Positions 34,494-44,128 of a stretch of 64,000 bases of DNA are shown in pieces. Made by a program: the position numbers and the translations under genes. The stretch's first letter is position 1, and the number at the start of each line of letters is the position of its first letter. The stretch comes from Nitrospira sp. (GTDB lineage Bacteria > Nitrospirota > Nitrospiria > Nitrospirales > Nitrospiraceae), in the NCBI GenBank assembly GCA_016715825.1, contig JADJXO010000001.1:309001-373000 (forward strand). Direction: 5' to 3'. The notes below the pieces were generated by a model. It saw nothing but the letters and a program-made list of their open reading frames with translations. It was not told the DNA's origin and searched no databases.

Positions 34494-36380
34494 ATGATGA
34501 AGGTGTTATTGATACCACCCACATACCGCTATACGACCCAGTATCCGTCGTTTTTGGCACCATGCGACTTTGCAAGTGGATTTGCCTATATCGCGGCGAG
34601 CTTGAAGGCTGCTGGCCACCAAGTGTTCGGATGCAACCCCAACAACGCGCCGGGGTATCCTTCGGCGCTCGACATGATTCACGACAAGATCGCACGGGCG
34701 ATTGCAGATACCAAGCCGGACCTAATTGGCCTCGGTGGCCTCTGTACCGATTTTCGGTTCCTCCATGACGCATTGCATATTATTCGCCATTATGTGCCAT
34801 CCGTGCCAGTCATCATGGGGGGCTCGGTCATCACCTATGATCAGGAGTTCATTCATGCAACCCTCAAACCCAACTATTCACTGGCAGGAGAAGCCGATGA
34901 CACTGTCGTGATGCTGGCGGATGCCCTCGAAGGGCGCGGCGCTCTCGAAGCCATCCCGAATCTCTGCTATCAGAAGGACGGACGGTTAACGTTTACAGAA
35001 AAAAATCTCAAATTCGGACGAGATTTAAACGAGCAGCCTTTCCCTGACTATTCCATGTTTGACATTGAGGGAATGCTGGAAGCTTCGATGGCTGCACGTC
35101 CTCTGTATCGCTTTTACCGCAAGAACCCTCGGATTATGCCTATAGTAACGGCGCGGGAATGTCCATTCGCCTGCACATTCTGTCTGCACAGCCATGGGGG
35201 ACGAGCGAAGTACCGAGCGCGTACCACGGAAAATGTCATGGAGGAGATCAAACAACTCTATGACCGGTATCAGTTCAACATCCTCATTCTTCTTGATGAA
35301 CTATTTGCCGTGAATAAGCAGAAGCTGGATGAATTTTGCCAATCTCTGATTGAGTATCGTAGACGATACGGATGGGATTTTAATTGGATGTTTCAAACGC
35401 ACGCGAATGCCAGGCTCAATCTTGAAAGCCTCATATTGGCCAAGGAGGCTGGCTGTTCATACTTCAGTTATGGTCTTGAAAGTGCCAGCAAGCGGGTGCT
35501 GAAGAGTATGAAGAAGGGCACGCAGCCTGAGCAGTATGCAGAAGCCATCGCGATGGCGGATCAGGCACAAATTGGATTCGGAGGCAACTTCATCTTCGGC
35601 GACCCGGCCGAAACGCCGGAGACCATTTCTGAAACCTTGACGTTTTACCGAGACCATTGCTCGGACATTCATTGTTTTATGAGCGGCATCCAACCGTATC
35701 CTGGCAGTGCCTTGTACGGCGTCTCTCAGGACATGGGTCTGATGCCAGACAAGTTGGTGTTCTACCAAACGATCGATCAGAAAGTGTTCAACATGACACA
35801 AATGCCCGATGCTCAATGGATTGGGTATTTGCGGGCCATTGTGGCGTTCGATAGTCTGCCGCTCTGTAAGACCGTGGATGTCACGCGTATCATCCGGTGC
35901 GCTCTGCAGAATCGCATGACGGTGAATAGCGGCCGACAATTTTGGGAGCTGTTTGCCGAATGCCCGCACTGCAATAAAAACTTCTCATATATCGAATTGA
36001 CGGAACCCGATCGAGTGCCCACGCACGGACTGCAGATCATTACGGGTTGCGAACATTGCTGCAAGCGCATCCGTCTCAATGTGCCCGTTGCAAAGGACAA
36101 AGGGCTGCTGCTACCGATTGAAACGGATCCACACGACGAGGCACGACCTATTGGTCAGCCTACGGGTGTAGCAAGTAGCGGTGATGAGCTTCCTCAATTC
36201 CACAATGCTTCTGAGGAAGTGCGAGCGTTCTTGGATCGCATGGTCACCATGTGTGAACAAAACTCCTACCATGCAGCTGTGGCGTACTATGATGCTCATC
36301 GAGGACAATTCCAATTCCATCCAGCCCTGGTCGAGTTTGATCGATTAGTCGGTAACCTGCGGCACAAGCTGGCAGCGTGA
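34494..36380 (+). CDS. Radical SAM protein with N-terminal cobalamin-binding-like domain
   Basis: 628 residues (ATG 34494 or 34497). Residues 1-140 resemble a B12-binding Rossmann domain (MKVLLIPPTYR, then IGLGGLCTDF). The radical SAM core starts near residue 220 with the cluster motif ECPFACTFCLH (CxxxCxxC). C-terminal cysteine pairs (AECPHCNKNF, TGCEHCCKRI) suggest a metal-binding segment, followed by a helical tail. Such B12-radical SAM enzymes methylate or rearrange small molecules or sugars. The stop overlaps the next gene's ATG, so it works with the glycosyltransferase locus, possibly modifying the flagellar glycan. Substrate unknown. Confidence 0.8.
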   Translation: MMKVLLIPPTYRYTTQYPSFLAPCDFASGFAYIAASLKAAGHQVFGCNPNNAPGYPSALDMIHDKIARAIADTKPDLIGLGGLCTDFRFLHDALHIIRHYVPSVPVIMGGSVITYDQEFIHATLKPNYSLAGEADDTVVMLADALEGRGALEAIPNLCYQKDGRLTFTEKNLKFGRDLNEQPFPDYSMFDIEGMLEASMAARPLYRFYRKNPRIMPIVTARECPFACTFCLHSHGGRAKYRARTTENVMEEIKQLYDRYQFNILILLDELFAVNKQKLDEFCQSLIEYRRRYGWDFNWMFQTHANARLNLESLILAKEAGCSYFSYGLESASKRVLKSMKKGTQPEQYAEAIAMADQAQIGFGGNFIFGDPAETPETISETLTFYRDHCSDIHCFMSGIQPYPGSALYGVSQDMGLMPDKLVFYQTIDQKVFNMTQMPDAQWIGYLRAIVAFDSLPLCKTVDVTRIIRCALQNRMTVNSGRQFWELFAECPHCNKNFSYIELTEPDRVPTHGLQIITGCEHCCKRIRLNVPVAKDKGLLLPIETDPHDEARPIGQPTGVASSGDELPQFHNASEEVRAFLDRMVTMCEQNSYHAAVAYYDAHRGQFQFHPALVEFDRLVGNLRHKLAA

Positions 36381-39300
36381 TGCAGAGGGAGCTTGGAATA
36401 GGGCAAGAGGATCGAGTGGGTCATCCAAAGATTTTATTAGTGCAATTAGAATTTGGCACGTGGGCACAGGCAAAAGCCTGGTCCTATCTTGGTAACTTTG
36501 CGGTTGAGGATGGCCTCCGGGCCGATGGGTGTGACTGTGTGACGCTTCCGGCACTTTCAGATGTTCCCGATAGTTCGCCGTTGTCCTGGCTTCATCATGC
36601 GAAACAACTGTTGGCTGGCCAACGCTTTGACCAGGTCTGGGTATGGCTGGTTCACAATCGATACTCGGAAGCGTTTCTTGAATGGGTTGATGAGTTGGCG
36701 CCGGTGCGGGTCGGCCTGATCATGGAGTCCTTGGAGTACAGCGAAGAAGACTGTCGCCGCTGGCCACACTTGCGAGATCGAGCCGCTTTCGTCAAAGGTC
36801 AGATTCGGCATATGACGCATGTGCTAGCAGCGGATGAGCGCGATGCGGACGTAATCAATCAATCAGGCCTGGTTCAGGCGTTATTTTGGCCATCAGCAGT
36901 GCCGTCGCGATTCATAACAGAGACCATCGTGCATCCGTCGCGCCGTGAGGTAGCGTTTTATGGAGAACTCTATGGAGAGCGGAAGGCGTGGTTGGCGATG
37001 CCCGGGTTAAAGGACTTGCTGATCCATCCACCGTCCGCAGAAGCGGCGACCGAGTTTCCCCAGCTCTTCAATGCATTGCATCAGCAGATGGCTGAGCGGT
37101 TCCAGTCAGGGTGGCAGCCTAACCAGGCTGCACTCACGGAGTATGTGGAGCTTTGGCGCCGCTTGCGCGAGGCTATCTTCGTCAACTGGTTGGCCAGCCT
37201 GAAGACTTGGAGTGCCATCGTCAATCTTCCTAGCTTGTTTCAATCCTATGCAGGACGCGTCGTGGAAGCCATGGCCGCGGGTCGTCCCGTGATCTCCTGG
37301 GAGATTCCCAATCGTCCCCGAACGAAAGCTCTCTTTCAGGATAACCAGGAAATCGTTCTGTTCTCGGCTCATTCGCCGGAGAGTCTTGCGGGGCGGATCG
37401 AGTACGTCCTATCCGATTCGAAACGTGCCGATTCGATTGGTTCTCGCGGACGACGCAAACTTCTCGCTTATCACACAGCAGAGCGGCGTATGCAGCAAGT
37501 GCTTGAATGGATTGAGTCTGGAAAAGAACCGGACTATGGCGTTCCCCCTGCCTTTGGAGAACGACCATTATCCATAGGTCGTCCATCTGTAGTTGAAGCA
37601 AGCCCATGGACTAGATCACAGACACACCTGCCATCGCCGACTCAACCGACTGTTGAGCCGAATGTGCAACGCAAAGAGGCACCTACTATTGAACCCAAGT
37701 ATGAGGACTCGATGAACAGCGACGATTTTTACATCAACTTGTTTGTTAAAGCACCGGTCTGGTCCACGCCTGAGCCGAATGCTGATGAAGCCGCCCGATG
37801 GAGCAAGATGGCGGCGTTCTTGGAGCACATCTTGCGCCGCGTACGGCAGCAGGAGCCAAACAAGCGACTACGAATGTTGGATGTCGGGTGTGGTCGCGGG
37901 TGGCTCACCAATCTTGCTACAGCATACGGGACATGTGAGGGCATTGAGCCGGTCGCTGGGGTTGTCGAATGGGCACGCAAGCTGTTTCCCCATCTGCGGA
38001 TTGAAGCGGGGATGGCCGAGAGTGTGCTGAGTCGGCCTGACTTTGCACCCTATGATGTCGTGCTGACTTCAGAGGTAATCGAGCATGTCCCGCACGAACA
38101 AAAGGAAAAGTTTCTGGCGCAGCTGTCCCAGCTTCTCAAGCCTGATGGCCATCTCATTCTCACGACGCCACGAGGTGAGATGTGGGAACGATGGAGTACA
38201 ATCGCACCTCCGAATCAACCGGTGGAAGACTGGGTTACGGAAGATCAGTTGTGTGCCCTGTTTGCGTCGCAGGGATTTATGGAACTGGGGCGTGAGCGCG
38301 TCTATGTCGAAGTGCCAAATCTCCGGTTCATCCCGGCTCCAACGCCCGCTGACGTGCGTTCCATGAACCTGCTCCCTATCTACCAAGTGTGGGTCTGCCA
38401 GAGGACTTCTGCGCCTGTCCCTATTCCCTTTACGCGCCCACCGAAGGTGTCAGTCATCGTCCCGACGTACAATCGTCCAGACCGTCTTAGAACGGCCCTC
38501 GAGAGCCTAGCTCGTCAAACATTTCAGGACTTCGAGGTCATCGTTGTCAATGACGGGGGTTGCGAGGTGGGGTTTGTTATTGCCGCCTGTGCCGATCGCC
38601 ACCGCATTACAAGCATCAGCCATGATAGGAACCGTGGGCTGGCCGCAGCCCGAAATAGCGGGCTGCGTATGGCGAAGGGATCCTATATCGCCTATCTCGA
38701 TGATGATGACCGCTACCTTCCACATCACCTTGAGACTCTTGTCAGTTTTCTGGAGCGTGGCGAATGCCGGGTGGCGTACACTGACGCCTGGCGCGTTCAT
38801 GAGCAACAAATCGATGGCGAGTATATCGAGACCGAGCGTGATCTTCCGTATTCGTACGACTTCAGTCCGGCCGACCTTCTGGTGGGCAACTACTTCCCTG
38901 TGTTGAGTGTCATGCATGCGAGGCAGTGCTTGGACCAGGTGGGATTCTTCGACGAGTCGCTGTTTGCGCACGAGGACTGGGATCTTTGGATTAGGATGGC
39001 GACGCGATTTCCATTTAAGCACCTACCCGTGACTACGGCCGAGTTTACCTGGCGGAGCGATGGCACCTCCATGACGAGCGGGACTAGCGAGACATATCGG
39101 CGCACGATCGACATCATTTACCGAAAATATGCGCCCCACGCAGAACAAATTGCCGGGGTTCGTGAAGCACAGGCTCAGAATCTGCAAAAATTGTATGCCA
39201 AAGCTCCTGCGAAATCCTATGTGTGTTCTATCATTATACCGGTGTGGAACCGGCTCGATCTCACAATGGAATGCTTGACGGCTTTGTCGAAGATCCAAGA

Positions 39301-40852
39301 CCAGCCGGAATATGAGGTGATCGTCGTGGATAACGGATCGACCGACGGCACTCAGGAATTCTTGCAAACATTGGGCGGGGATGTTCAGGTTATTCTCAAT
39401 GACGAGAACTTTGGCTTTGCCAAAGCCTGCAACCAAGGGGCACGGTCCGCGCGTGGGCACTATCTTGTCTTCTTGAACAACGATACGATTCCACAGCCTG
39501 GTTGGCTGAATGCCCTGGTCGCGGAAGCAGAGGACGATGTATCCATCGGCGTAGTCGGCAGTAAGCTCCTCTATGCTGATGGCACGATCCAGCATGCGGG
39601 AGTGGTCCTTGCGAGAGGACACCTCAACCCGTATCACCTCTACCAACGGTTTTCAGCCGACCATCCTGCGGTCAATCATCGAAGGGAGCTCCAAGCTGTC
39701 ACGGCAGCATGTCTCCTGATTCGCCGAGGGATTTTTGACGAAGTGGGAGGCTTCGACGAAGGCTTCCGCAACGGCTTCGAAGACGTCGATCTCTGTCTGA
39801 AATCACGTCAGCGCGGATATCGGGTAGTCTATCAACCGCGAAGCGTTCTCTACCATCTTGAGAGTCAGACACCTGGGCGCAAAGCCTACGATAGTGAAAA
39901 TTGGCGACGCTTGTATGAACGGTGGAAGGATTGTTGGTGGCTAACGGAGGAGGATATTCATTACCACGCTGATGGGTACAAGCTGATTGGGGCGGGAGAG
40001 GATGGCAATCTGAACGGTCACCTTGAGTTAATGACCGATATTCGGGATCGAGCGGCGTGGGCTCACGTTGCTGCGACGCAGGCCGCTGCTACAAGACAGG
40101 AGTGGGCACAGGTGCGGAGGGAGCTGTCGCTTTATCAGGATTGGCCTGCTGACTCCTCAGTATTGTTATGGGCAGGGATGATATGCGAGCGCCTGCATGA
40201 ATCGACCTTACAGGTAAAGTTTCTGGACCGGTATCTTAAATTACAGGATGACCTACCGATGCGGCTTCAAGTCATCCGTACGTTTCTAGAACAACAGGAT
40301 CTTGGAGCCGCTGACCGACATCTACAGAAGTTGTTGAGTGTGAGCCCCAATCACGCCGAAGGTCTGTTGTTAAAGGGGATCCTCGGCATGCAGCGCGAAC
40401 AGTACGAGCAAGCGGAACAGGCGTTTGAGTCAGCCATGGGTGCTGGTGCAGACAGGAAGAAATGTTTGATGGGAATGGGGATGGCGGCGATGGGACGAGC
40501 CTACACACAAGGAGCGTGGGAGCGATTTCTCCAAGTATTGGCTGAATATCCTGACGACGCTGAAGCCATTCATTGGTTGCTCCGAGCAGGGACAGCACAA
40601 AACCGATGGCAAGAGCTGGGCGAACAGCTGCGCAGCTATGTCGAGAGAAATCCAGAAGACGTAGCCACGCGATTTGCATTCGCCAGCGTGTTGTTGCGTG
40701 GGGAGCAGATCGAGGCAGCCCGTCGGGAGCATGATGCTCTTCGACGGATGGCGCCGAGCTATGACGGACTGGATGAACTCGGTCGAGCCATAACAGGGAG
40801 AGAAGCGGCGTTGGCCATGGCGAGTTCGTCGTTTGTGAATGGTGAAGCGTGA
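36380..40852 (+). CDS. Multi-domain glycan enzyme: glycosyltransferase, methyltransferase, two GT2 domains and TPR tail
   Basis: 1490 residues. Residues 1-390 form a CgeB/GT4-like transferase (SYAGRVVEAMAAGRPVISWE). Around 450-690 lies a class I SAM methyltransferase (RMLDVGCGRGWL near residue 497). About 687-930 is a GT-A/GT2 domain (VSVIVPTYNRPD, YIAYLDDDDRYL). About 945-1240 is a second GT2 domain (SIIIPVWNRLD, VFLNNDTIPQPGW). The C-terminal 250 residues are TPR-like helices. It probably builds or methylates a glycan on flagellin, since fliC follows the locus. Its TGA stop lies in a GTGAAGC heptamer repeat. Confidence 0.85.
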   Translation: MQRELGIGQEDRVGHPKILLVQLEFGTWAQAKAWSYLGNFAVEDGLRADGCDCVTLPALSDVPDSSPLSWLHHAKQLLAGQRFDQVWVWLVHNRYSEAFLEWVDELAPVRVGLIMESLEYSEEDCRRWPHLRDRAAFVKGQIRHMTHVLAADERDADVINQSGLVQALFWPSAVPSRFITETIVHPSRREVAFYGELYGERKAWLAMPGLKDLLIHPPSAEAATEFPQLFNALHQQMAERFQSGWQPNQAALTEYVELWRRLREAIFVNWLASLKTWSAIVNLPSLFQSYAGRVVEAMAAGRPVISWEIPNRPRTKALFQDNQEIVLFSAHSPESLAGRIEYVLSDSKRADSIGSRGRRKLLAYHTAERRMQQVLEWIESGKEPDYGVPPAFGERPLSIGRPSVVEASPWTRSQTHLPSPTQPTVEPNVQRKEAPTIEPKYEDSMNSDDFYINLFVKAPVWSTPEPNADEAARWSKMAAFLEHILRRVRQQEPNKRLRMLDVGCGRGWLTNLATAYGTCEGIEPVAGVVEWARKLFPHLRIEAGMAESVLSRPDFAPYDVVLTSEVIEHVPHEQKEKFLAQLSQLLKPDGHLILTTPRGEMWERWSTIAPPNQPVEDWVTEDQLCALFASQGFMELGRERVYVEVPNLRFIPAPTPADVRSMNLLPIYQVWVCQRTSAPVPIPFTRPPKVSVIVPTYNRPDRLRTALESLARQTFQDFEVIVVNDGGCEVGFVIAACADRHRITSISHDRNRGLAAARNSGLRMAKGSYIAYLDDDDRYLPHHLETLVSFLERGECRVAYTDAWRVHEQQIDGEYIETERDLPYSYDFSPADLLVGNYFPVLSVMHARQCLDQVGFFDESLFAHEDWDLWIRMATRFPFKHLPVTTAEFTWRSDGTSMTSGTSETYRRTIDIIYRKYAPHAEQIAGVREAQAQNLQKLYAKAPAKSYVCSIIIPVWNRLDLTMECLTALSKIQDQPEYEVIVVDNGSTDGTQEFLQTLGGDVQVILNDENFGFAKACNQGARSARGHYLVFLNNDTIPQPGWLNALVAEAEDDVSIGVVGSKLLYADGTIQHAGVVLARGHLNPYHLYQRFSADHPAVNHRRELQAVTAACLLIRRGIFDEVGGFDEGFRNGFEDVDLCLKSRQRGYRVVYQPRSVLYHLESQTPGRKAYDSENWRRLYERWKDCWWLTEEDIHYHADGYKLIGAGEDGNLNGHLELMTDIRDRAAWAHVAATQAAATRQEWAQVRRELSLYQDWPADSSVLLWAGMICERLHESTLQVKFLDRYLKLQDDLPMRLQVIRTFLEQQDLGAADRHLQKLLSVSPNHAEGLLLKGILGMQREQYEQAEQAFESAMGAGADRKKCLMGMGMAAMGRAYTQGAWERFLQVLAEYPDDAEAIHWLLRAGTAQNRWQELGEQLRSYVERNPEDVATRFAFASVLLRGEQIEAARREHDALRRMAPSYDGLDELGRAITGREAALAMASSSFVNGEA

Positions 40853-40933
40853 CGCGCCCAGATACTGTGAAGCGTATGTCGTGAAACGTCAGGATTCGGA
40901 ACGAGATACGCTTCATGAGGCTCGCTTCACGCA
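40842..40933. repeat. Heptamer hairpin repeat, GTGAAGC class (before the first GT9 gene)
   Basis: GTGAAGC GTGACGC GCCCAGA, then GTGAAGC GTATGTC GTGAAAC, an ATTCGG core, and right arm GAGATACGCTTCATGAGG followed by a second CGCTTCACG. The first heptamers contain the stop of the preceding gene. Confidence 0.75.
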
Positions 40934-41015
40934 TGATGCACGCAGGCTGGGTGTCACCGGTGACGAGGTGATGGTTGTCCCCGTGGTCAATGCAAGCCAG
41001 AATAAGGGACGGGAC

Positions 41016-42200
41016 ATGGGACGCGTCCTTGTGATTCAACTGGCCAGATTAGGGGATCTCGTGCAAACGGTTCCTGCGATCACCGCGCTGAGGACAGCTC
41101 ACCCAGATTGGGTGATTCATCTCTTGTGTCCGGCGCAGTTGGCCGAACTCGGTCGACTCCTACCAGGAGTTTCTCATGTTGTGAGCTGGGATGGAGCCGC
41201 ATGGCATCGACGAGCGGCCAGTGCCGAGGTGGAGGTACGTCCCGAACATCTTGCAGAAGCCGGTGCCGGGATTCGTGCCATCAGCAAAGACCTCTATGAC
41301 CGTGCGTTTGTGTTGAACCAACATCCTCGAGCGTTCATAGCCGGAGCACTCCTCGCACGGGAGTCCGTTGGAGCCGTAAGCGGGAAGCCGCTGAGCCACA
41401 AGCTGTCCCCGTGGGCGGAGTACATCAGACGCGTGGCGACATCCAAACGCAGTCATCGTGTTCACCTGGCGGACGCGTTTTGTGGCATGTGCGGCCTCTC
41501 CCCAACGAATGACATCATGCCCATACAAGTTCCAACAACGGTCCTTCCCACCGACCTTGAGCCGATCGGGCAGTCGAATGGTGATTGGATCGGCCTGCTG
41601 GTTGGGGCGGGAGATCAAGAGCGATTGGTTCCGATTGGAGTCTGGAAGCGCCTGATCGCCGAGTGTCTGGAGCTGTGTCCTGACAGTCGCATCGTGTTGA
41701 TCGGGGATCAGCACGAACACGAGCGGGCACAACGTATTCAGGAGGCACTCGCTCCGTTGCTTCTGGGTCGGGTGTGGGACACCACAGGAAGGCTCTCGCT
41801 GGTTCAGCTGGCGGGCCTTCTCGCTCGCTGTCGCGTTGTGGTCGGAACGGACACCGGTCCACTTCATCTCGCAGCGGCGGTCGGGACCAGAGTCATCGGG
41901 TGGTATTTTGCCAGGGCGCGTGTGCATGAAACGGGGCCCTATGGTCTGAATCACTGGGTATGGCAGGCGGAGGCGAGAGAGATGGATCGGCTGACCGCAG
42001 TCAAGCCGAGCCGATGGCCCATCGCTGAGACGATAGCCCTGCTTGGTGATGGCGCTGCCGCGTCGGTCGAGGAGTGGTCGCTGTGGAGAAGTTACCGCGA
42101 TAATCTGGGCGCCTATTATGTCGAGTCGGAGCACGAGCCGATCGAGCCGTGTGAACGGGCGCAGATTTGGCGGCAGCTGCAACCCTTGTCGGTCTCCTGA
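41016..42200 (+). CDS. GT9-family (heptosyltransferase-like) glycosyltransferase
   Basis: 394 residues from ATG 41016. The frame is open back to 40839 through the heptamer repeat, which is excluded because MGRVLVIQLARLGDLVQTVPAITAL is the canonical GT9 start. The C-terminal nucleotide-sugar site carries CRVVVGTDTGPLHLAAAVGTRVIGWYF. GT9 enzymes transfer heptose-type sugars. With the second GT9 enzyme at 44129 and a CgeB-like transferase, it probably acts in flagellin glycosylation rather than LPS core synthesis, judging by context only. Confidence 0.85.
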   Translation: MGRVLVIQLARLGDLVQTVPAITALRTAHPDWVIHLLCPAQLAELGRLLPGVSHVVSWDGAAWHRRAASAEVEVRPEHLAEAGAGIRAISKDLYDRAFVLNQHPRAFIAGALLARESVGAVSGKPLSHKLSPWAEYIRRVATSKRSHRVHLADAFCGMCGLSPTNDIMPIQVPTTVLPTDLEPIGQSNGDWIGLLVGAGDQERLVPIGVWKRLIAECLELCPDSRIVLIGDQHEHERAQRIQEALAPLLLGRVWDTTGRLSLVQLAGLLARCRVVVGTDTGPLHLAAAVGTRVIGWYFARARVHETGPYGLNHWVWQAEAREMDRLTAVKPSRWPIAETIALLGDGAAASVEEWSLWRSYRDNLGAYYVESEHEPIEPCERAQIWRQLQPLSVS

Positions 42201-42209
42201 GGGGACTTC

Positions 42210-44027
42210 GTGGAGCATTTACAGCAGAACTTGGAGAGGCTTCGTTCTCGGTGGCCGGCTCTCGTTATGGCCGTACGGGACAGCGCCGGGAGTGTCCTCA
42301 CCCTGACACCCTCGCGTGAAGGTGCTCCCTCTGCCACGTACCAAGGTCAATGGGTCCACAGTGCCTACGATCCTCGCACAGAAGCAAGATCTTGGGCCGA
42401 CCAACAAGTGAGTGAATGGAAGCGGGGAGAGTTGGGTGTCGTACTCGGGGTCGGATTGCTGTATCACATCGAGGCCTTAGCTCAGGTGAATCCTGATCAT
42501 TTCTCGCTAGCCGTCGTGGTGCCTGACCCCTCGGTGCTGAAGGATGCGATGGGAGCGAGGCCGCTCGGTCCCTGGCTCGACACGATTATCTGGATCACGG
42601 GAACGGCTCAGGACATGGCAGAGCAACTGGCATCACACGCCACATCTCTCCGGTTCTTTACCTATGGACCGGCGGCGCGAGTCCATGCTGAGGCACATCA
42701 GCGGCTCGAGGCCAACTTGCGGCGGATCATTGCCGTCCAAGCAGGAGGCCGTCTGCATGTGGCGGTGGTCGGTCCGATTTATGGTGGCTCACTCCCGATC
42801 GCCCGTTATGCCGTCCGCGCACTCGGTGAGTTGGGCCATCGGGTCACCTGTATCGACCACGGCGTCCATCATGCCAGCTATCAGGCCTTTGATGCCCATC
42901 GAGAGGATCGATCTCGACTGACCGTACAGAGCCGCTTTGCCGATGTGCTGAGTCTTAGCACGATGGCCACCATCGCCGAGGATCCTCCTGACCTTGTGCT
43001 GGCCATCGCCCAAGCTCCGTTGTCGCTGGCCGTTCTCCAACACTTGCAGAAAAAGAAGTTTCTGACGGCCATGTGGTTCGTGGAAAACTTTCGGCATCTC
43101 ACATACTGGCAGCAACTTGCCGGTGGGTACGACTATTGGTTCGTGATTCAACAGACTGAATGCATCGAGGCCCTGAAGCGGGCTGGTGCTGATCAGGTGC
43201 ACTACCTTCCCATGGCTGCGGATCCGGTCGTCCATCGTTCCATCACCCTGACGGCTGATGAGCAACAGGAGTATGGAGCCGACGTCTCGTTTGTCGGCGC
43301 AGGGTATGCCAATCGACGCCGTCTCTTGCCTCAGTGGCTCTCCAAGGCATGGTCATTCAAGTTGTGGGGGAATGAATGGGACGGTGCAGCCGCCCTTTCC
43401 AGCGTCCTCCAACGAAACGGGGCCAGGATCGATACCGACACCTGCATGAAGGTGTTCAATGCGACAGCCATCAATCTGAATCTCCATTCCTCTTCCGGCA
43501 TGGGAGTGGATGCTCATCCGGATTTCGTGAACCCTCGGACGTTTGAACTTGCCGCATGCGGGGCCTTTCAACTGCTGGATGAAAGAACTCTCCTTTCAGA
43601 GCTGTTCACGTCTGAGGAGCTGGTGTGCTTTCGAAGCCCAGGCGAGGTTCCCGCATTGATTCAGACGTGGCTCAAGGATTCGGCCGGCCGGAGAGCCTAT
43701 GCAGCGGCGGCGCAGCGGCGCGTGTTGCGTGAACATACATACCGACACCGGATGCAGGACCTCCTCGCTGCCGTGGGCCTGCATCAGCCCGATAGAATTG
43801 GTTCGGTCTTGCGTGGCGAGCGATCCGCGACCGAGCTGCAGCGTCGGACGGATTCTGCAACCGAACTCTCACCGTTGCTGAGGCGATTTCCTCCCGGCCA
43901 ACGGGTCGAGCTCAAGGATCTTGCCGCCGATATCCGGACACGGGCCCCTGGTCGCGAACTAAGCCGAGAGGAGTTGCTGGTGCTGATGTTGGACAGCTAT
44001 CGGGCTGAAACGAGAGATCTTGTATGA
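42210..44027 (+). CDS. CgeB-like glycosyltransferase
   Basis: 605 residues from GTG 42210. The N-terminal half (about 1-170) resembles the variable head of flagellar maf-type transferases. Residues 175-510 form a CgeB/DUF3880-type GT-B fold (LHVAVVGPIYGGSLPIARYAVRALGELGH, FLTAMWFVENFRHL, ADVSFVGAGYANRRRLLPQWL, NPRTFELAACGAFQLLDER). The C-terminal 90 residues are helical. Ten bases after the first GT9 gene, so co-transcribed. Donor and acceptor unknown; flagellin is the likely target. Confidence 0.78.
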   Translation: MEHLQQNLERLRSRWPALVMAVRDSAGSVLTLTPSREGAPSATYQGQWVHSAYDPRTEARSWADQQVSEWKRGELGVVLGVGLLYHIEALAQVNPDHFSLAVVVPDPSVLKDAMGARPLGPWLDTIIWITGTAQDMAEQLASHATSLRFFTYGPAARVHAEAHQRLEANLRRIIAVQAGGRLHVAVVGPIYGGSLPIARYAVRALGELGHRVTCIDHGVHHASYQAFDAHREDRSRLTVQSRFADVLSLSTMATIAEDPPDLVLAIAQAPLSLAVLQHLQKKKFLTAMWFVENFRHLTYWQQLAGGYDYWFVIQQTECIEALKRAGADQVHYLPMAADPVVHRSITLTADEQQEYGADVSFVGAGYANRRRLLPQWLSKAWSFKLWGNEWDGAAALSSVLQRNGARIDTDTCMKVFNATAINLNLHSSSGMGVDAHPDFVNPRTFELAACGAFQLLDERTLLSELFTSEELVCFRSPGEVPALIQTWLKDSAGRRAYAAAAQRRVLREHTYRHRMQDLLAAVGLHQPDRIGSVLRGERSATELQRRTDSATELSPLLRRFPPGQRVELKDLAADIRTRAPGRELSREELLVLMLDSYRAETRDLV

Positions 44028-44043
44028 CGCGCACGATGGACGT

Positions 44044-44122
44044 CAGTTTCAAATCGCGCGTTTCAAGTTTCATGCTATCGGAAGGCTGGTTCACCCAACT
44101 TGAAACCTGAAACTTGAAACCC
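44044..44122. repeat. Heptamer hairpin repeat, GTTTCAx class (before the second GT9 gene)
   Basis: Left arm GTTTCAA ATCGCGC GTTTCAA GTTTCAT, core TATCGGA, right arm TTGAAAC CTGAAAC TTGAAAC, all in 7-base register. It ends seven bases before the ATG at 44129 and so forms part of that gene's leader. Confidence 0.8.
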
Positions 44123-44128
44123 CAAATC

